In this document: positions 49,958 to 59,536 of the stretch, piece after piece
How the letters are laid out: every line of letters begins with the position of its first letter
Numbering within the stretch: the stretch's first letter is position 1
Source: Nakaseomyces glabratus
Taxonomy: Eukaryota; Ascomycota; Saccharomycetes; Saccharomycetales; Saccharomycetaceae
Assembly (NCBI RefSeq): GCF_010111755.1
Contig: NC_088956.1
Coordinates: forward strand, 558,001-622,000
DNA: 64,000 nt
Direction of reading: 5' to 3'
Notes under the pieces: generated by a model
The model's database searches: none
Told to the model about the DNA's origin: nothing
The model's input: only the letters and a program-made list of their open reading frames with translations
Program-made: the position numbers and the translations under genes

Positions 49958-51265
49958 TTAATGGCCTGTAGAGATAAGGGTAGCAACTATTGGTTCCAAC
50001 AACAGAAGCAAGAACAGTTTATTGCAGCTGCTATCTTGGCTTATTAAATCTATGAAGCTGCCTACATCCTTTTCGGATAGCATAAGAACAGTTGTGAGAT
50101 GGTGTTGTGAGAGGAAATTGTATGCCAATTTTGTAAGATTGGTTTTGTATTTATCGAGCTCTTCGCCTTGTGGGATTACTCTTCTTTGTCCCATCAAGTT
50201 GTCGTTAGGAAATAACGTATTTCTAGTTTTCATTAGTAAGTAAGATGTACTCAAGGGTCCTTGTCGTAGCATCGCTAAATTCCTCAGTGCAATGGTAGAT
50301 ATAAGGTCTCGGAAAAATAATGTTGTCATCGAAACGCTAATGATTATATTTACAACGGCGAACCATACGGGTGACTTCAGATGGAGTTCGCAGATATCTA
50401 ATATGATCAGATTCAAAATCTGAGTGTAATCGATTTCAATTAAACTGTTTCTTTTGTGATGATAGAAGCATGAAGTAATGGCTTGTAGAAATTTGCGAAA
50501 TTTTAATGATATATTCTCTTTATTTTGTCTTGGTCGATTCACCTTGAACAGTATGTTGTTCAGTAGCTCAAGGATATAAAATGGATTGGAGATAGAGTCT
50601 AGTACAGAGCCAAAGATAATATTCCTTAAGATTGATTCCAGAAAGACTAGTTGCAGTTTAGAGTCGTTTGGGATAAATGATTCCAAAATAATCCGTTTGT
50701 ATTGGTCGATCAAGTAATTTTCGCTGGGTAGCATACTCAGTTGACTATATAACTCTGATTTCTGCCCCTTTATTTTCAATCTCAATTGTCTCAGAATATT
50801 TATATGTTTTGATATGACGTAGGGTAAATCATTGAGAAGCAATGAGTTCACATCCATCAATTGGCATTTACGTCGCAGTCCGGTGTAAGTAGTATCTATA
50901 GCTTCAAATATCGCAGCTAAGAACTCGTCATGTTTGGGGTCCAGCTTCATAACTTTCACACCATACCAGCTCGACACGAAATTCTTCACCAACAGCGCCG
51001 CTAACGCATGGAACTGAATTGCGTCCAGTTCCTCTGTAGCGTCAATCTGCGCCCATACAGTTTCGGGATACACTGATTTACATAGTGATTTCAAGTACGC
51101 TGGCGAATCCTTGTCGTGTGGGCATCTGAACGGTTTGTCTACTTGGTCATTTGGCGATTGTTTACCTTGCTTTCTTGCATCGTTAACTTTGGCACTGTAG
51201 AACTGCTGTTGTTGTTGTAACTTCGAGACTAGGCTAGAGTTTGTGTTGTATGCGATTTCTGACAT
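49958..51265 (-). CDS. NVJ3: PXA-domain nucleus-vacuole junction protein Nvj3
   Basis: Nvj3 is recruited by Mdm1 to ER-vacuole contact sites in S. cerevisiae. The 435 residues compare with 463. After a Gln-rich N-terminus comes a PXA-type region (about 60-240), including DAIQFHALAALLVKNFVSSWYG. Two hydrophobic segments near the C-terminus may pack against membrane (around VVNIIISVSMTTLFF and LLLLLEPIVATLI). No PX domain follows, separating it from Mdm1. Position between SCC2 and CSN9 matches YDR179W-A. Confidence 0.87.
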   Translation of the reverse strand: MSEIAYNTNSSLVSKLQQQQQFYSAKVNDARKQGKQSPNDQVDKPFRCPHDKDSPAYLKSLCKSVYPETVWAQIDATEELDAIQFHALAALLVKNFVSSWYGVKVMKLDPKHDEFLAAIFEAIDTTYTGLRRKCQLMDVNSLLLNDLPYVISKHINILRQLRLKIKGQKSELYSQLSMLPSENYLIDQYKRIILESFIPNDSKLQLVFLESILRNIIFGSVLDSISNPFYILELLNNILFKVNRPRQNKENISLKFRKFLQAITSCFYHHKRNSLIEIDYTQILNLIILDICELHLKSPVWFAVVNIIISVSMTTLFFRDLISTIALRNLAMLRQGPLSTSYLLMKTRNTLFPNDNLMGQRRVIPQGEELDKYKTNLTKLAYNFLSQHHLTTVLMLSEKDVGSFIDLISQDSSCNKLFLLLLLEPIVATLISTGH

Positions 51266-51498
51266 CTATGTATGTCGTCTATCTACGCGGTTCAATTGCT
51301 GCATCCCAACGGCATGTCTAATACTCTCAGCTTTTTATTTGGCATACGTGTGTCTGTGTGTGGGGGGGAGGTCCGGGGCATCGCTAAATTCTGATGAGTA
51401 GGAAAAAAAAGCGGCTTTGAAGAACAATGGCAACTAGTCATATGGGCCTTGAATAATCAGAGTACAGGGTGCTAGAATAGTATGGGCAAAAAAGCTTA

Positions 51499-51506
51499 GG
51501 GGGGGG
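51499..51506 (+). promoter_or_regulatory. G8 tract just upstream of the CSN9 start
   Basis: Eight consecutive G end nine bases before the CSN9 ATG, preceded by TTA so that an AGGGG motif is present. A second G7 run is at 51362-51368. Confidence 0.6.
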
Positions 51507-51515
51507 TAAATATAA

Positions 51516-51956
51516 ATGGATAGTTACAAAACACAATGGTTGACGAGTGAGGGTGATGAGCGGGTACGATGCGAATTACTTGCGTTTGGCACTGTAGAGG
51601 ACCTCGAGAGGGGCACCCTTAATGCGCAGGATAGAAATGTGTTAGTGAAGCTGAGTATACTAAACTACGTCTATGGTAAACAGGTAGTTACCTTTGATGC
51701 ATTACTAAAAAACTATGCACAGGCAGGTATTGAATTAACAGACAACGACATCGAGATGATACTGTTAGAGTTATGTAATCACGGTATCATGGATGTATCA
51801 ATAGACTCTGTTGCTCGTGAGGTGAAAGTTTTGCAACTGTCTCGGTACAGAGATGTGTACTGTGGTGAAAGAGAATTATTGGTCGTTAATCCGACCAAAG
51901 TCATTACAAACATCGAAATAATAGATACATTACAAGCGTATTCAGACAAGTTGTAA
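51516..51956 (+). CDS. CSN9: COP9 signalosome subunit Csn9
   Basis: Csn9 belongs to the reduced yeast COP9 signalosome that removes Rub1 from cullins and modulates pheromone response. The 146 residues (162 in S. cerevisiae) form one small domain. The segment NVLVKLSILNYVYGKQVVTF and the following helices resemble the winged-helix half of a PCI domain. It is divergent from NVJ3 and converges with SDH4, matching YDR179C. The product is too short for a complete PCI domain, as known for Csn9. Confidence 0.9.
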   Translation: MDSYKTQWLTSEGDERVRCELLAFGTVEDLERGTLNAQDRNVLVKLSILNYVYGKQVVTFDALLKNYAQAGIELTDNDIEMILLELCNHGIMDVSIDSVAREVKVLQLSRYRDVYCGERELLVVNPTKVITNIEIIDTLQAYSDKL

Positions 51957-52286
51957 ATACTAGGACCAGCGACTTCCAGATAACTCTTGAGTACTAAACC
52001 AATTTTTTTTATTATATAGACGTATTGGGATGGGATAGAAAGATAAATAAATAAATAAATAGGGAAGAGTATATTCCTCTAAGGAATACAGATATTTTCA
52101 AGGTTAATTGTTGTATTTTGTGGAAGGTGAAAAAAGGGCATGCAGTAAAGTAAAAGAGTTATTAATTCATCAATGGGGTCAGAAATTCCAGTCTGAGAGT
52201 TTTCAATTTTGTGTTAAAGGTTGTTGGTATTATTTTTTATCTTCAACTAGTTTGATATTATTATTTTCTTCAATTTCTTTTAAGGT
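51957..52286. other. Convergent 3' flanks of CSN9 and SDH4
   Basis: AT-rich gap with a short AAAT tandem run at about 52043-52060. Nothing else is seen. Confidence 0.6.
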
Positions 52287-52778
52287 TTACTTCTTCTCTT
52301 CTTCTTCGCCGTACCATAGAGATTTCACTAGACCCTTGAAACCGCCCTTTTGGGTTTCCAAGTTGTAGATACCTAGCAAAGAAGCCAGGGTACCGGCACC
52401 TAGTAAGTACAAGGCGTAGTTGTGGTACTTACCGTACTGTCTAGTTTGCACGTAATCGGTAATACAGGAGTGGAATTCCATGTAGGAGTAACCTAGGGCC
52501 GACAGGCACAATGCTGTGTCGGTAACGGTGGATAGAGTGCCTGTGGTCAAAAATGCAACTGTGGTCAATGGTAAGATGGAGTATGAGAAGGATTTCTCTA
52601 GCCACCAGTGGTAAGAACCTTCCATCTTGTGTGGTTTTGGTGGTATGAAAGCATCGTTTGGAGTACCTTGAACACCACCTGGCTTCTGTGGAAGCAAAGG
52701 CAGGAATGGAATCACAAATTGTCTGGCAGACGAGGTCTGGAAACTTCTCTTGGCAACAACTCTAGCGTATGGCAACAT
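52287..52778 (-). CDS. SDH4: Succinate dehydrogenase membrane anchor subunit Sdh4
   Basis: Sdh4 pairs with Sdh3 to anchor complex II in the inner membrane and form the ubiquinone and haem b sites. The 163 residues (181 in S. cerevisiae) start with a presequence (about 1-20). They keep the [22 protein letters not shown] and [12 protein letters not shown] segments and have three membrane spans (about 66-84, 88-107, 118-138). The conserved SCITDY motif is present. The residue aligned with the S. cerevisiae Cys78 haem ligand is Ser98 (codon TCC). A HAP-type CCAAT site lies upstream. Position matches YDR178W. Confidence 0.95.
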   Translation of the reverse strand: MLPYARVVAKRSFQTSSARQFVIPFLPLLPQKPGGVQGTPNDAFIPPKPHKMEGSYHWWLEKSFSYSILPLTTVAFLTTGTLSTVTDTALCLSALGYSYMEFHSCITDYVQTRQYGKYHNYALYLLGAGTLASLLGIYNLETQKGGFKGLVKSLWYGEEEEKK

Positions 52779-53902
52779 CTCTTGTAATATCCTGTTTTTA
52801 ATTTCCTATTGTAAAATATTCTCCCTCGTAGTCCCTCTTTTCTGCTATTTTAGCCTTACAGTGATAAACTCAAATCATAAGAGAGTTATAGGTTTGGATT
52901 CGATTATTATATATATAGTCAAGTCTCACCAATAGAGCCCAGTATCCAAGAGATGGCTCCCTTGTGTGTGTGTGTGTGTACCCACTAAGTTAAGGCTAGC
53001 TATTTGCCCGAAGACTACCAAGAGCCAATCAAATTGGAAGGAACAAAAACTTGCTCTGCCCGCTGCTCCTCTGCCTCTTCTGCCTCCTCTGCCTCTTATG
53101 TCACTCACACGGACTTCTCCGACCCGGAACAACCCAACCCCAGCGAGCATTATGGGGGGTTGGCCGTACTGCAATCCCGAAATCAGTGCTTGCTTCTCCC
53201 CCCACACGGGTCTGTAATTGCTCTTTTCTCTGCGGGATCATCACTGGCACGTACTGTCAGAACTAGTGGGCTATCCAAAAGGGTACCGTCTCTACTTTAA
53301 AACAAAAACCACCTCCATTCATCCGAATTCCCCCCCCCAAACAATAGCGCATCACAATCACTACTCCTTCTCTTCTACAGGGCATTCTCCGTGGTTCTTC
53401 TCTTCTTTCCCCTCTCTCCCTCCCCTTACTGTGTGTAGCTCTTTCACCTGCAAAAAATAAAACAGAAATTACCAAACACTTATATTGTGCTGTACGAGTT
53501 GGAGGTCACATTGATACCTTTTATACTATCGTACGTAATCTGTATCTTGATGAACGTATATCATATGCTATACGTAGACTGTTATGTGCAACTGGGATTA
53601 TAGAAGGGGAGTTTCTTCTTATTGGAATTGTTTACCATTTTCCTAAAGTAGTTAAATCTTTAATTTTTTCTTTGGGAACTTACACATTGCACCATATGGT
53701 AAATACTCATTGTGTAGGGAGATGCTATGAAATACAGATGGGAGGGTTCTTGTACTATTTTATATAATTTGATGAAAAGCTTAGCGACTCATACAAAAGA
53801 GAGAGACAGAGTTGTTATTTTGTGGTATTGAAGGTTGTATTTCTTGCTGATAAATTTAAAAAACCCTTTTCGCCAAAAGAGTTTAGAGTGAACAACAAAA
53901 AT
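52779..53902. promoter_or_regulatory. SDH4/HOF1 divergent region at a synteny junction
   Basis: This 1.1-kb gap joins the YDR-type and YMR-type blocks. It has a TG dinucleotide run (52963-52979), a CCAAT-type element (53025-53037), three imperfect 9-bp repeats TGCCTCYTM (53072-53098), pyrimidine-rich stretches and a C9 run (53330-53338). The 60-100-codon frames here overlap each other and resemble nothing. No tRNA or LTR marks the junction. Confidence 0.6.
53025..53037. promoter_or_regulatory. HAP2/3/5-type CCAAT element upstream of SDH4
   Basis: CCAATCAAATTGG contains CCAAT on each strand. CCAATCA fits the HAP complex consensus and lies about 250 bp upstream of SDH4, a respiratory gene of the kind HAP activates. 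Confidence 0.5.
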
Positions 53903-56041
53903 ATGAGTTATAGCTATGACACATGTTTCTGGGACCCCAACGACAATGGGGTCAATGTGTTGCTGGAGCATGTGGGTAACGGGATCAAGTCCATGGACGG
54001 GCTGACTACTTTCTTCAAGCTGCGCGCTGAGCTGGAGAAGGACTACGCTAGGAGGCTAGGTGCCGCCATAGACCTGTACGACAAATCTTACTGCGAGGAG
54101 TACGGTGCGCTGTTCAAAACTATCCAGTCTTTCTTCCCGTTGGAGAGATCAAGGGCCCTAGCGCACTCGAAGCTCAGTGAGTTGGTCTACAGACAAGTGT
54201 ACTCCGAGCTGAAGTCACTACAGAGCGAGCTGAGTGCACGGCTGACAACTCTGAGCGGGCGTATCGAGAAACTGAGGTTCGACAAGTACGACAAGAAAAA
54301 AGGGTGTGAATCTCTATCGGTGAAACTGAGAGACGCAGAGGTCAGACTAAGCGAATTGAATCTGAACAAAAATAACATAATAGGAAACAGAAGAAAAATT
54401 GAGTCTCTAGAGAAAGAACAGAAAAAATGGGAGTCCAATGTGCACGAATTTCAAATACAGCTAAATGTGTTGAAGCAAGAATATAAAGCATCTCAGAAGT
54501 TCTGGATTAACGAATGGCATAGTCTATCACATGACTTACAACACTTGGAAATTAAAAGGATCTCCACAATCCAAGTGTTATTGCAATCTTTCGCTCAAAC
54601 AGCAATTGACACAAGCATAATTGAACAGACAAAGATGGAAACACTGATCAATGAGTTGGCAACATTCACACCCATGGATGACATAAGTAAATTCTCAAGT
54701 GAATTTGGTACCGGAAGACTAAAGGAAAAGAGACAAAGATCGAGCAGATTAGTGAATGGCAACACCTCAACAGCTTCAAAACCATCAATGGAAATTTTAT
54801 CCTCCAGTCATATGAGTAGAGGTCCAGATCCTTATGTGGAAAACATTCGTAAATTATCATCACAACTGCAGAAGACTACCGTGACACCTAGAGTGTTGAA
54901 AGTATCCAGAACAGAGGGAACAGATAATGGAAAAAGTTACAGAGCGGAATCAAATGATTATCAAATGCTGAACTCAAGTGCCAGCATTGAGCACAGACCT
55001 TCGAGTTTTATTCCTTCTTCTTCCGAGCCTTATAGTAACTCAAACGGTCGTAATACAAACGAGACTCTACGCAGGCGTGTTCATGAGGACAAGGAAGATA
55101 GAAGGGTATCGGATCATTTACGTGTAGGATGTCAGCCTAAATCCATAGAAAGGGAGCCTTCTTTTGTAAAAAATATTGAAAAATCCGCATCCGAATCTGG
55201 TTCATATTCTAGTGGTAGACACTCGTTCTCACCCTCATCTTCTTCAGGAACATCATCTAACCCTACCGATTTTAGTCACAAAATCAAAAGTCACCGCAGT
55301 ATGGATTCGCTAGCTACATCGGTTAGTTCCATGGCCAGCAGCATAGACGATTCGCAAAGGTTTGCTAAATCGTGGAACTCTGCTAATAGAAAGAGAAAAT
55401 CGATGAGTCACTTACAGTCCCCAGAAATAAACATTAGCACAATTGATGATCAGTTGGAAAATAGCAAAAATACGACTGCCCAAAGAACAACTCATCCAAG
55501 CCAATCCACAAATACATTCAACAGAGATGTAAGTAGTAACACCATATTGGTCGACCCCAGATATCAATCTTCTAAGAACAGTATGGATATGTCTCGCGTT
55601 AGATCTTCACGGTCTATAGATAGCAGTAGAAGGAAGTCAATGGTACTTGATTCCTCTGTGAACCCAATCAGTGATGCCTTGAATGAAATGGAAAGAATAA
55701 AAAGTGGTGGATCCTCAACAGCATATAGTGATGAGGCCAGGCGGAAAGATTTGCCTTCAGGCTATGGTAGAGTTGATGATAATGGTATGCCCGTAACATT
55801 GCCTACCATAACGAAAGAAGGGGAAGAAGTGATTAAATTTGCGAAAGCCCTTTACCCATTAATCAACAGCGAAGCCCAGGAGCTTGCAAACTTCGAAAAA
55901 GGAGACTACTTATTATTAACTGAGGTGGTAAATGAAGATTGGTACCGTGGTGAAGTTTACGGGAACTCAAACACAACAACAACACATGGTAATGGCTTAA
56001 TACCATCTAATTTCATTCAAATTCTGCATAATCAATTATAA
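53903..56041 (+). CDS. HOF1: F-BAR and SH3 cytokinesis protein Hof1
   Basis: Hof1 (Cyk2) localises to the septin ring and actomyosin ring and couples ring constriction to primary septum formation. The 712-residue product (669 in S. cerevisiae) has an F-BAR domain at about 10-270 with coiled coil. A disordered Ser-rich middle follows, in which residues about 447-510 (SSNPTDFSH through SIDDSQRFAKSWNS to KRKSMSHL) are strongly conserved. An SH3 domain ends the protein (about 646-708, ALYPL, DWYRGE, GLIPSNF). The start is the ATG giving MSYSYDTCFWDP; the frame upstream is open only from GTG. Matches YMR032W. Confidence 0.97.
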   Translation: MSYSYDTCFWDPNDNGVNVLLEHVGNGIKSMDGLTTFFKLRAELEKDYARRLGAAIDLYDKSYCEEYGALFKTIQSFFPLERSRALAHSKLSELVYRQVYSELKSLQSELSARLTTLSGRIEKLRFDKYDKKKGCESLSVKLRDAEVRLSELNLNKNNIIGNRRKIESLEKEQKKWESNVHEFQIQLNVLKQEYKASQKFWINEWHSLSHDLQHLEIKRISTIQVLLQSFAQTAIDTSIIEQTKMETLINELATFTPMDDISKFSSEFGTGRLKEKRQRSSRLVNGNTSTASKPSMEILSSSHMSRGPDPYVENIRKLSSQLQKTTVTPRVLKVSRTEGTDNGKSYRAESNDYQMLNSSASIEHRPSSFIPSSSEPYSNSNGRNTNETLRRRVHEDKEDRRVSDHLRVGCQPKSIEREPSFVKNIEKSASESGSYSSGRHSFSPSSSSGTSSNPTDFSHKIKSHRSMDSLATSVSSMASSIDDSQRFAKSWNSANRKRKSMSHLQSPEINISTIDDQLENSKNTTAQRTTHPSQSTNTFNRDVSSNTILVDPRYQSSKNSMDMSRVRSSRSIDSSRRKSMVLDSSVNPISDALNEMERIKSGGSSTAYSDEARRKDLPSGYGRVDDNGMPVTLPTITKEGEEVIKFAKALYPLINSEAQELANFEKGDYLLLTEVVNEDWYRGEVYGNSNTTTTHGNGLIPSNFIQILHNQL

Positions 56042-56485
56042 ATCTGAGGGGTAAATCATTTCAGCCTAGCATCAATTTAAGTGCTATGGTTTAGTAATAG
56101 AATTGGACCACCAGTTTATTTGTAATATTACTTACTATTCAATATATTGTTTGTTATAATTTTTAATGTACGTTATTATATTGCAATATTTCATCATATA
56201 TTCATAACTTGATACGGTAGAGCATTTCAAGAAAGCGAGTTCACCACCAAAGTTTGGTTCACGAATTTTGCAAAAATCAAATAAATAGTAACAGCACTAT
56301 AGTCGTGATTGCAACTATTCATCAAATTAGTATAAAGAATACCGCGGATTGGTTAAGGAAAATAGAGGTCTTTTTATAAGATTAATTATCGCTCCTTTGT
56401 CTAGATTGTTTTTTCAAGACTTAGCTCTTTAGGAAAATTGCCAGAATTGTGAGGTATTCAAGTATATCAACAAGTTTTCATTAAG
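56042..56485. promoter_or_regulatory. HOF1 3' flank and ARP9 promoter
   Basis: AT-rich gap between two plus-strand genes. No ORF or named motif is evident. Confidence 0.55.
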
Positions 56486-57874
56486 ATGGCGCCATTTAAA
56501 CAAGATAGCATTCTGATGATCTATCCTAGATCAGGTAGTACACTAGTGCAGTTTGGGTTGAATGACGAGACATTCATGCCACCAACTTTTGAGATTCCCA
56601 CAGTAATATATAGGAAAAAAGACAATGCCGGAAATTTCAATTACGGGCCCAAAGAGCAATTTGGGGATCTAGAAACTGTTGAAGAAGTCAGGCCAATACA
56701 GAAAGGTGCAATTGTTGACCTTGAAGCATTCTTGCACTTTTTGAAACTGTTTTATGCCTCGATCCTGGCTGATAAATATAGTTCAAATACCTCAGCCTTT
56801 GATGATGATCTTGCAAATATACCAGTTCTTCTAGTGACACACCATACTTGGTCACAATTGCAATTGGAGATGATTACCAAGTTTGTTTTTGAGAACTTAG
56901 AAATTAATAATCTGCTCCTTCTTCCACTATCTCTGGCGTCAACATTTGCCATGGTATCGCTACAGAACAGTCTTGTGATTGATATCGGCACTACACACAC
57001 AGATATTATACCAGTTGTCGACTACACACCTATGGAACATCTTACATCGACGATCAACTTGGGTGGGGATTCCATAAACACAGAGCTGGCTAAGAAGCTC
57101 CCACAACTTACAGAAACCCAGATAGAAACTTTGAAGAGATCTACTATATTTGAAGTATTGAGCGCAGATGCAAGAGAAATCTTGGATACAAACGACGGTG
57201 AAGAGATGGATGAAGGAGCCTTGGATGTTGCCGCTATCGTTACAAGTGGGCGTGACACAAGGGAAGTACTTGAAGAAAGAGAACGTAAGAAGAAGCAGAG
57301 AAATGTTAAGAATGCTGAATTGGATACCAATAGCTTTTATGATGATGATGGGCAAGAAATAACCGTAGGTAAGCAAAGATTTGAAGGTACAGAGAAATTG
57401 ATTGAAAGTATATCTCATAGAGTTGGTAACGTACTTGCGCATATTCATGACAAAGCCAAAGCTAGACATATATGGGAAAATATTATTGTTGTTGGAGGAA
57501 CATCATCTATAGTAGGTTTCCGTGAAGCTCTAATTGCTCAGCTTTACAAGGATCACATCATTATGGAGCCTGAGGAAGAAAGGCAAGATAGAGAAGACGC
57601 CGCAAAAGCTTCTTTATCAAGCAAGAAAAAGAACAAATTTTTAGATAATACATTACCCACAACCGAATACATACAGGTTCCAACATCTATTAAGTTTGCT
57701 AAATATCCAGATTACTTCCCTGAATGGAAGAAGCATGGTTACTCAGAAATCCCATTTCTTGGTGCTCAAATAGTATGCAAACAAGTGTTTACACATCCTA
57801 AGGACACATTTTATATTACACGTGAAAGGTATGATGAAAAAGGGCCAGCAGCAATTTGGGATATTGTTTTTTAG
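56486..57874 (+). CDS. ARP9: Actin-related protein Arp9
   Basis: Arp9 pairs with Arp7 in the SWI/SNF and RSC remodelling complexes, binding the HSA helix of the ATPase. The 462 residues match the 467 of S. cerevisiae. The protein opens with [19 protein letters not shown], nearly the yeast sequence as I recall it. An actin-fold phosphate-type loop [12 protein letters not shown] is at about 167-178, and [13 protein letters not shown] is near 332. The C-terminus [21 protein letters not shown] is typical. Position after HOF1 matches YMR033W. Confidence 0.97.
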   Translation: MAPFKQDSILMIYPRSGSTLVQFGLNDETFMPPTFEIPTVIYRKKDNAGNFNYGPKEQFGDLETVEEVRPIQKGAIVDLEAFLHFLKLFYASILADKYSSNTSAFDDDLANIPVLLVTHHTWSQLQLEMITKFVFENLEINNLLLLPLSLASTFAMVSLQNSLVIDIGTTHTDIIPVVDYTPMEHLTSTINLGGDSINTELAKKLPQLTETQIETLKRSTIFEVLSADAREILDTNDGEEMDEGALDVAAIVTSGRDTREVLEERERKKKQRNVKNAELDTNSFYDDDGQEITVGKQRFEGTEKLIESISHRVGNVLAHIHDKAKARHIWENIIVVGGTSSIVGFREALIAQLYKDHIIMEPEEERQDREDAAKASLSSKKKNKFLDNTLPTTEYIQVPTSIKFAKYPDYFPEWKKHGYSEIPFLGAQIVCKQVFTHPKDTFYITRERYDEKGPAAIWDIVF

Positions 57875-58219
57875 TTTTATCTATGTTATGTTTCTCTGAT
57901 AACTAAACGGTTGTCACTGAGGAAGGAATTTTTTATAAAATTCAAAAGTTGTACTAATAGCGTAATTGATTTCAAGTGTCTAATCTATTGACTGCCAATT
58001 TCTTATTAAGGTACTATACCTGTGCTTCGCAGCACAGAAATACATAGAAGTCTTTTGGTACATTAATATGAACACTATATCCGACTCAAAAAGGAGAAAC
58101 AAAGATTAGTGTAGTATTAGTTATTATTTTATATTAACGTGAATTATATAGGTAATATTACAGGCAAATGCGTTATAATACATATTGTGACTCGGCATGA
58201 GCTATAGTTGAGTGTATAA
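57875..58219. other. Convergent 3' flanks of ARP9 and RCH1
   Basis: AT-rich gap with one clear hairpin at 58020-58037, listed separately. No gene. Confidence 0.6.
58020..58037. other. Perfect 7-bp GC-containing hairpin
   Basis: CTGTGCT and AGCACAG form a perfect stem around the tetraloop TCGC, in the convergent ARP9/RCH1 gap. Confidence 0.75.
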
Positions 58220-59536
58220 TTAAGCTGCATTTTCATCAATGCAATCGTTTTTTTCAATATCAGAGCTTCCTCTAGATGAAGAGAGCATATACTGTTCTAT
58301 AGCTTTCTTATCAGTTGATTCAATAGGTGTTATATCCGGTTGTTCGTCAGCACACCACTTTCTAAGTGGTAAAACTAATAGGCTCGCAGTAAGGACTTGA
58401 ATACTTTGATAAAGCACCAATGGTAATAGCAGTTTACCTAGATGGCTTTTGTTATCACCGTACTGGGAAGTAATTAGTGACACACCTAATGCAGCAGTTT
58501 TGGCGGGCCCACAAAATAATATGCAAACTGTGTCTCGTTTATTATAGTAAAAGGGTCTGAAAATTTTGTACATCGTTGTATAAAATTTGGATGAGGATTC
58601 ATCAGGAACTTCATTGAACAATATGGGAATAAAAAATGGTCTAGCCATGGCATATGATATAAGCGTGAAAAACAGATAAATACCCAGATTGAAAAAACAT
58701 ACAAATATTATAGTGGCATGAGGAACGCTTGTGAAGGACCTTTGGTAAAATGCTGTAGAAAACGAGCTGAACATAATAAGTAAAAGCATATATGATCCGA
58801 TTTTGAGTTTGTATTTCTTTAGGAAATCAAGATAGATCTTGGTTGGTTTAGGTAGCATATTCTGTGCTATTTGTCCCACTGTCAGTGGAACAAAAACGGA
58901 AAGTCCTACTTGCTTCATCACTCTCCCATACAAGGACCCAATACTATTACCATTAGCAGGATTACCATATTCAAATGGTGCTCTGTCGGTATACAACTGA
59001 GATAATGCAGGGGTTATGAAAGCACCTAGTAAATTACCAATAAATACCTCACAAACACATAATAAATCGTTGCCTCCAGCTTCTGTGGTCATTAAAACAT
59101 TTGAGGCAACAGTTGTAGGGCATGCGGCAGTCATCAAAAGCCCGATAAGAACCCAGTCATCGATGTTTTTGTCATTTGCCGCTTTTATTCCACAACAAAT
59201 ACCATAAACAATTGAAGATGTTACTAAAAAGCTAAGAACAAGGATGGTGAGGTGTGCGCGCCAATTAGTCATGTTTGCCATTAACCGGCTTGTTTTCATG
59301 CTCAATCCACTTTGTAAAAAGATCCACGCAACAGCACCGTAACCAATACTGTACTCGCCCTTTATAAGGCCACCATCTCTAGCAAAATTAGGAGCAAACC
59401 TTGCGATGACAATGAATATTGCTAGCACATAGAAAAACCATTGCGATTTTAGAAACTCCGTGATTGGGTGATTCCACACTCTTAATATGGCCGGATGTTC
59501 ATCTAGAAATCTGTTCCATCGAGCACAGTTGAGCAT
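58220..59536 (-). CDS. RCH1: SLC10-type membrane protein Rch1, calcium regulator
   Basis: Rch1 is a plasma-membrane protein of the bile-acid/sodium symporter-like (SBF) family that restrains calcium uptake in yeasts. The 438 residues (434 in S. cerevisiae) hold about ten membrane segments. Family-conserved stretches are FAPNFARDGGLIKGEYSIGYG, AACPTTVASNVLMTTEAGGN, CEVFIGNLLGAFITPAL and FCGPAKTAALGVSL. I chose the first ATG (MLNCARW); five more codons upstream start only from TTG. Transported substrate is unknown. Converges with ARP9; matches YMR034C. Confidence 0.96.
   Translation of the reverse strand: MLNCARWNRFLDEHPAILRVWNHPITEFLKSQWFFYVLAIFIVIARFAPNFARDGGLIKGEYSIGYGAVAWIFLQSGLSMKTSRLMANMTNWRAHLTILVLSFLVTSSIVYGICCGIKAANDKNIDDWVLIGLLMTAACPTTVASNVLMTTEAGGNDLLCVCEVFIGNLLGAFITPALSQLYTDRAPFEYGNPANGNSIGSLYGRVMKQVGLSVFVPLTVGQIAQNMLPKPTKIYLDFLKKYKLKIGSYMLLLIMFSSFSTAFYQRSFTSVPHATIIFVCFFNLGIYLFFTLISYAMARPFFIPILFNEVPDESSSKFYTTMYKIFRPFYYNKRDTVCILFCGPAKTAALGVSLITSQYGDNKSHLGKLLLPLVLYQSIQVLTASLLVLPLRKWCADEQPDITPIESTDKKAIEQYMLSSSRGSSDIEKNDCIDENAA

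Noticed and set aside
53004..53300. 98-codon ORF and overlapping ORFs upstream of HOF1
   Set aside because: Several frames on both strands are open because the region is GC-rich and pyrimidine-biased. The products are compositionally odd and match no family.
53822..53902. 27-codon N-terminal extension of HOF1
   Set aside because: It begins with GTG, not ATG. The first ATG (53903) gives MSYSYDTCFWDP, which matches the family N-terminus.
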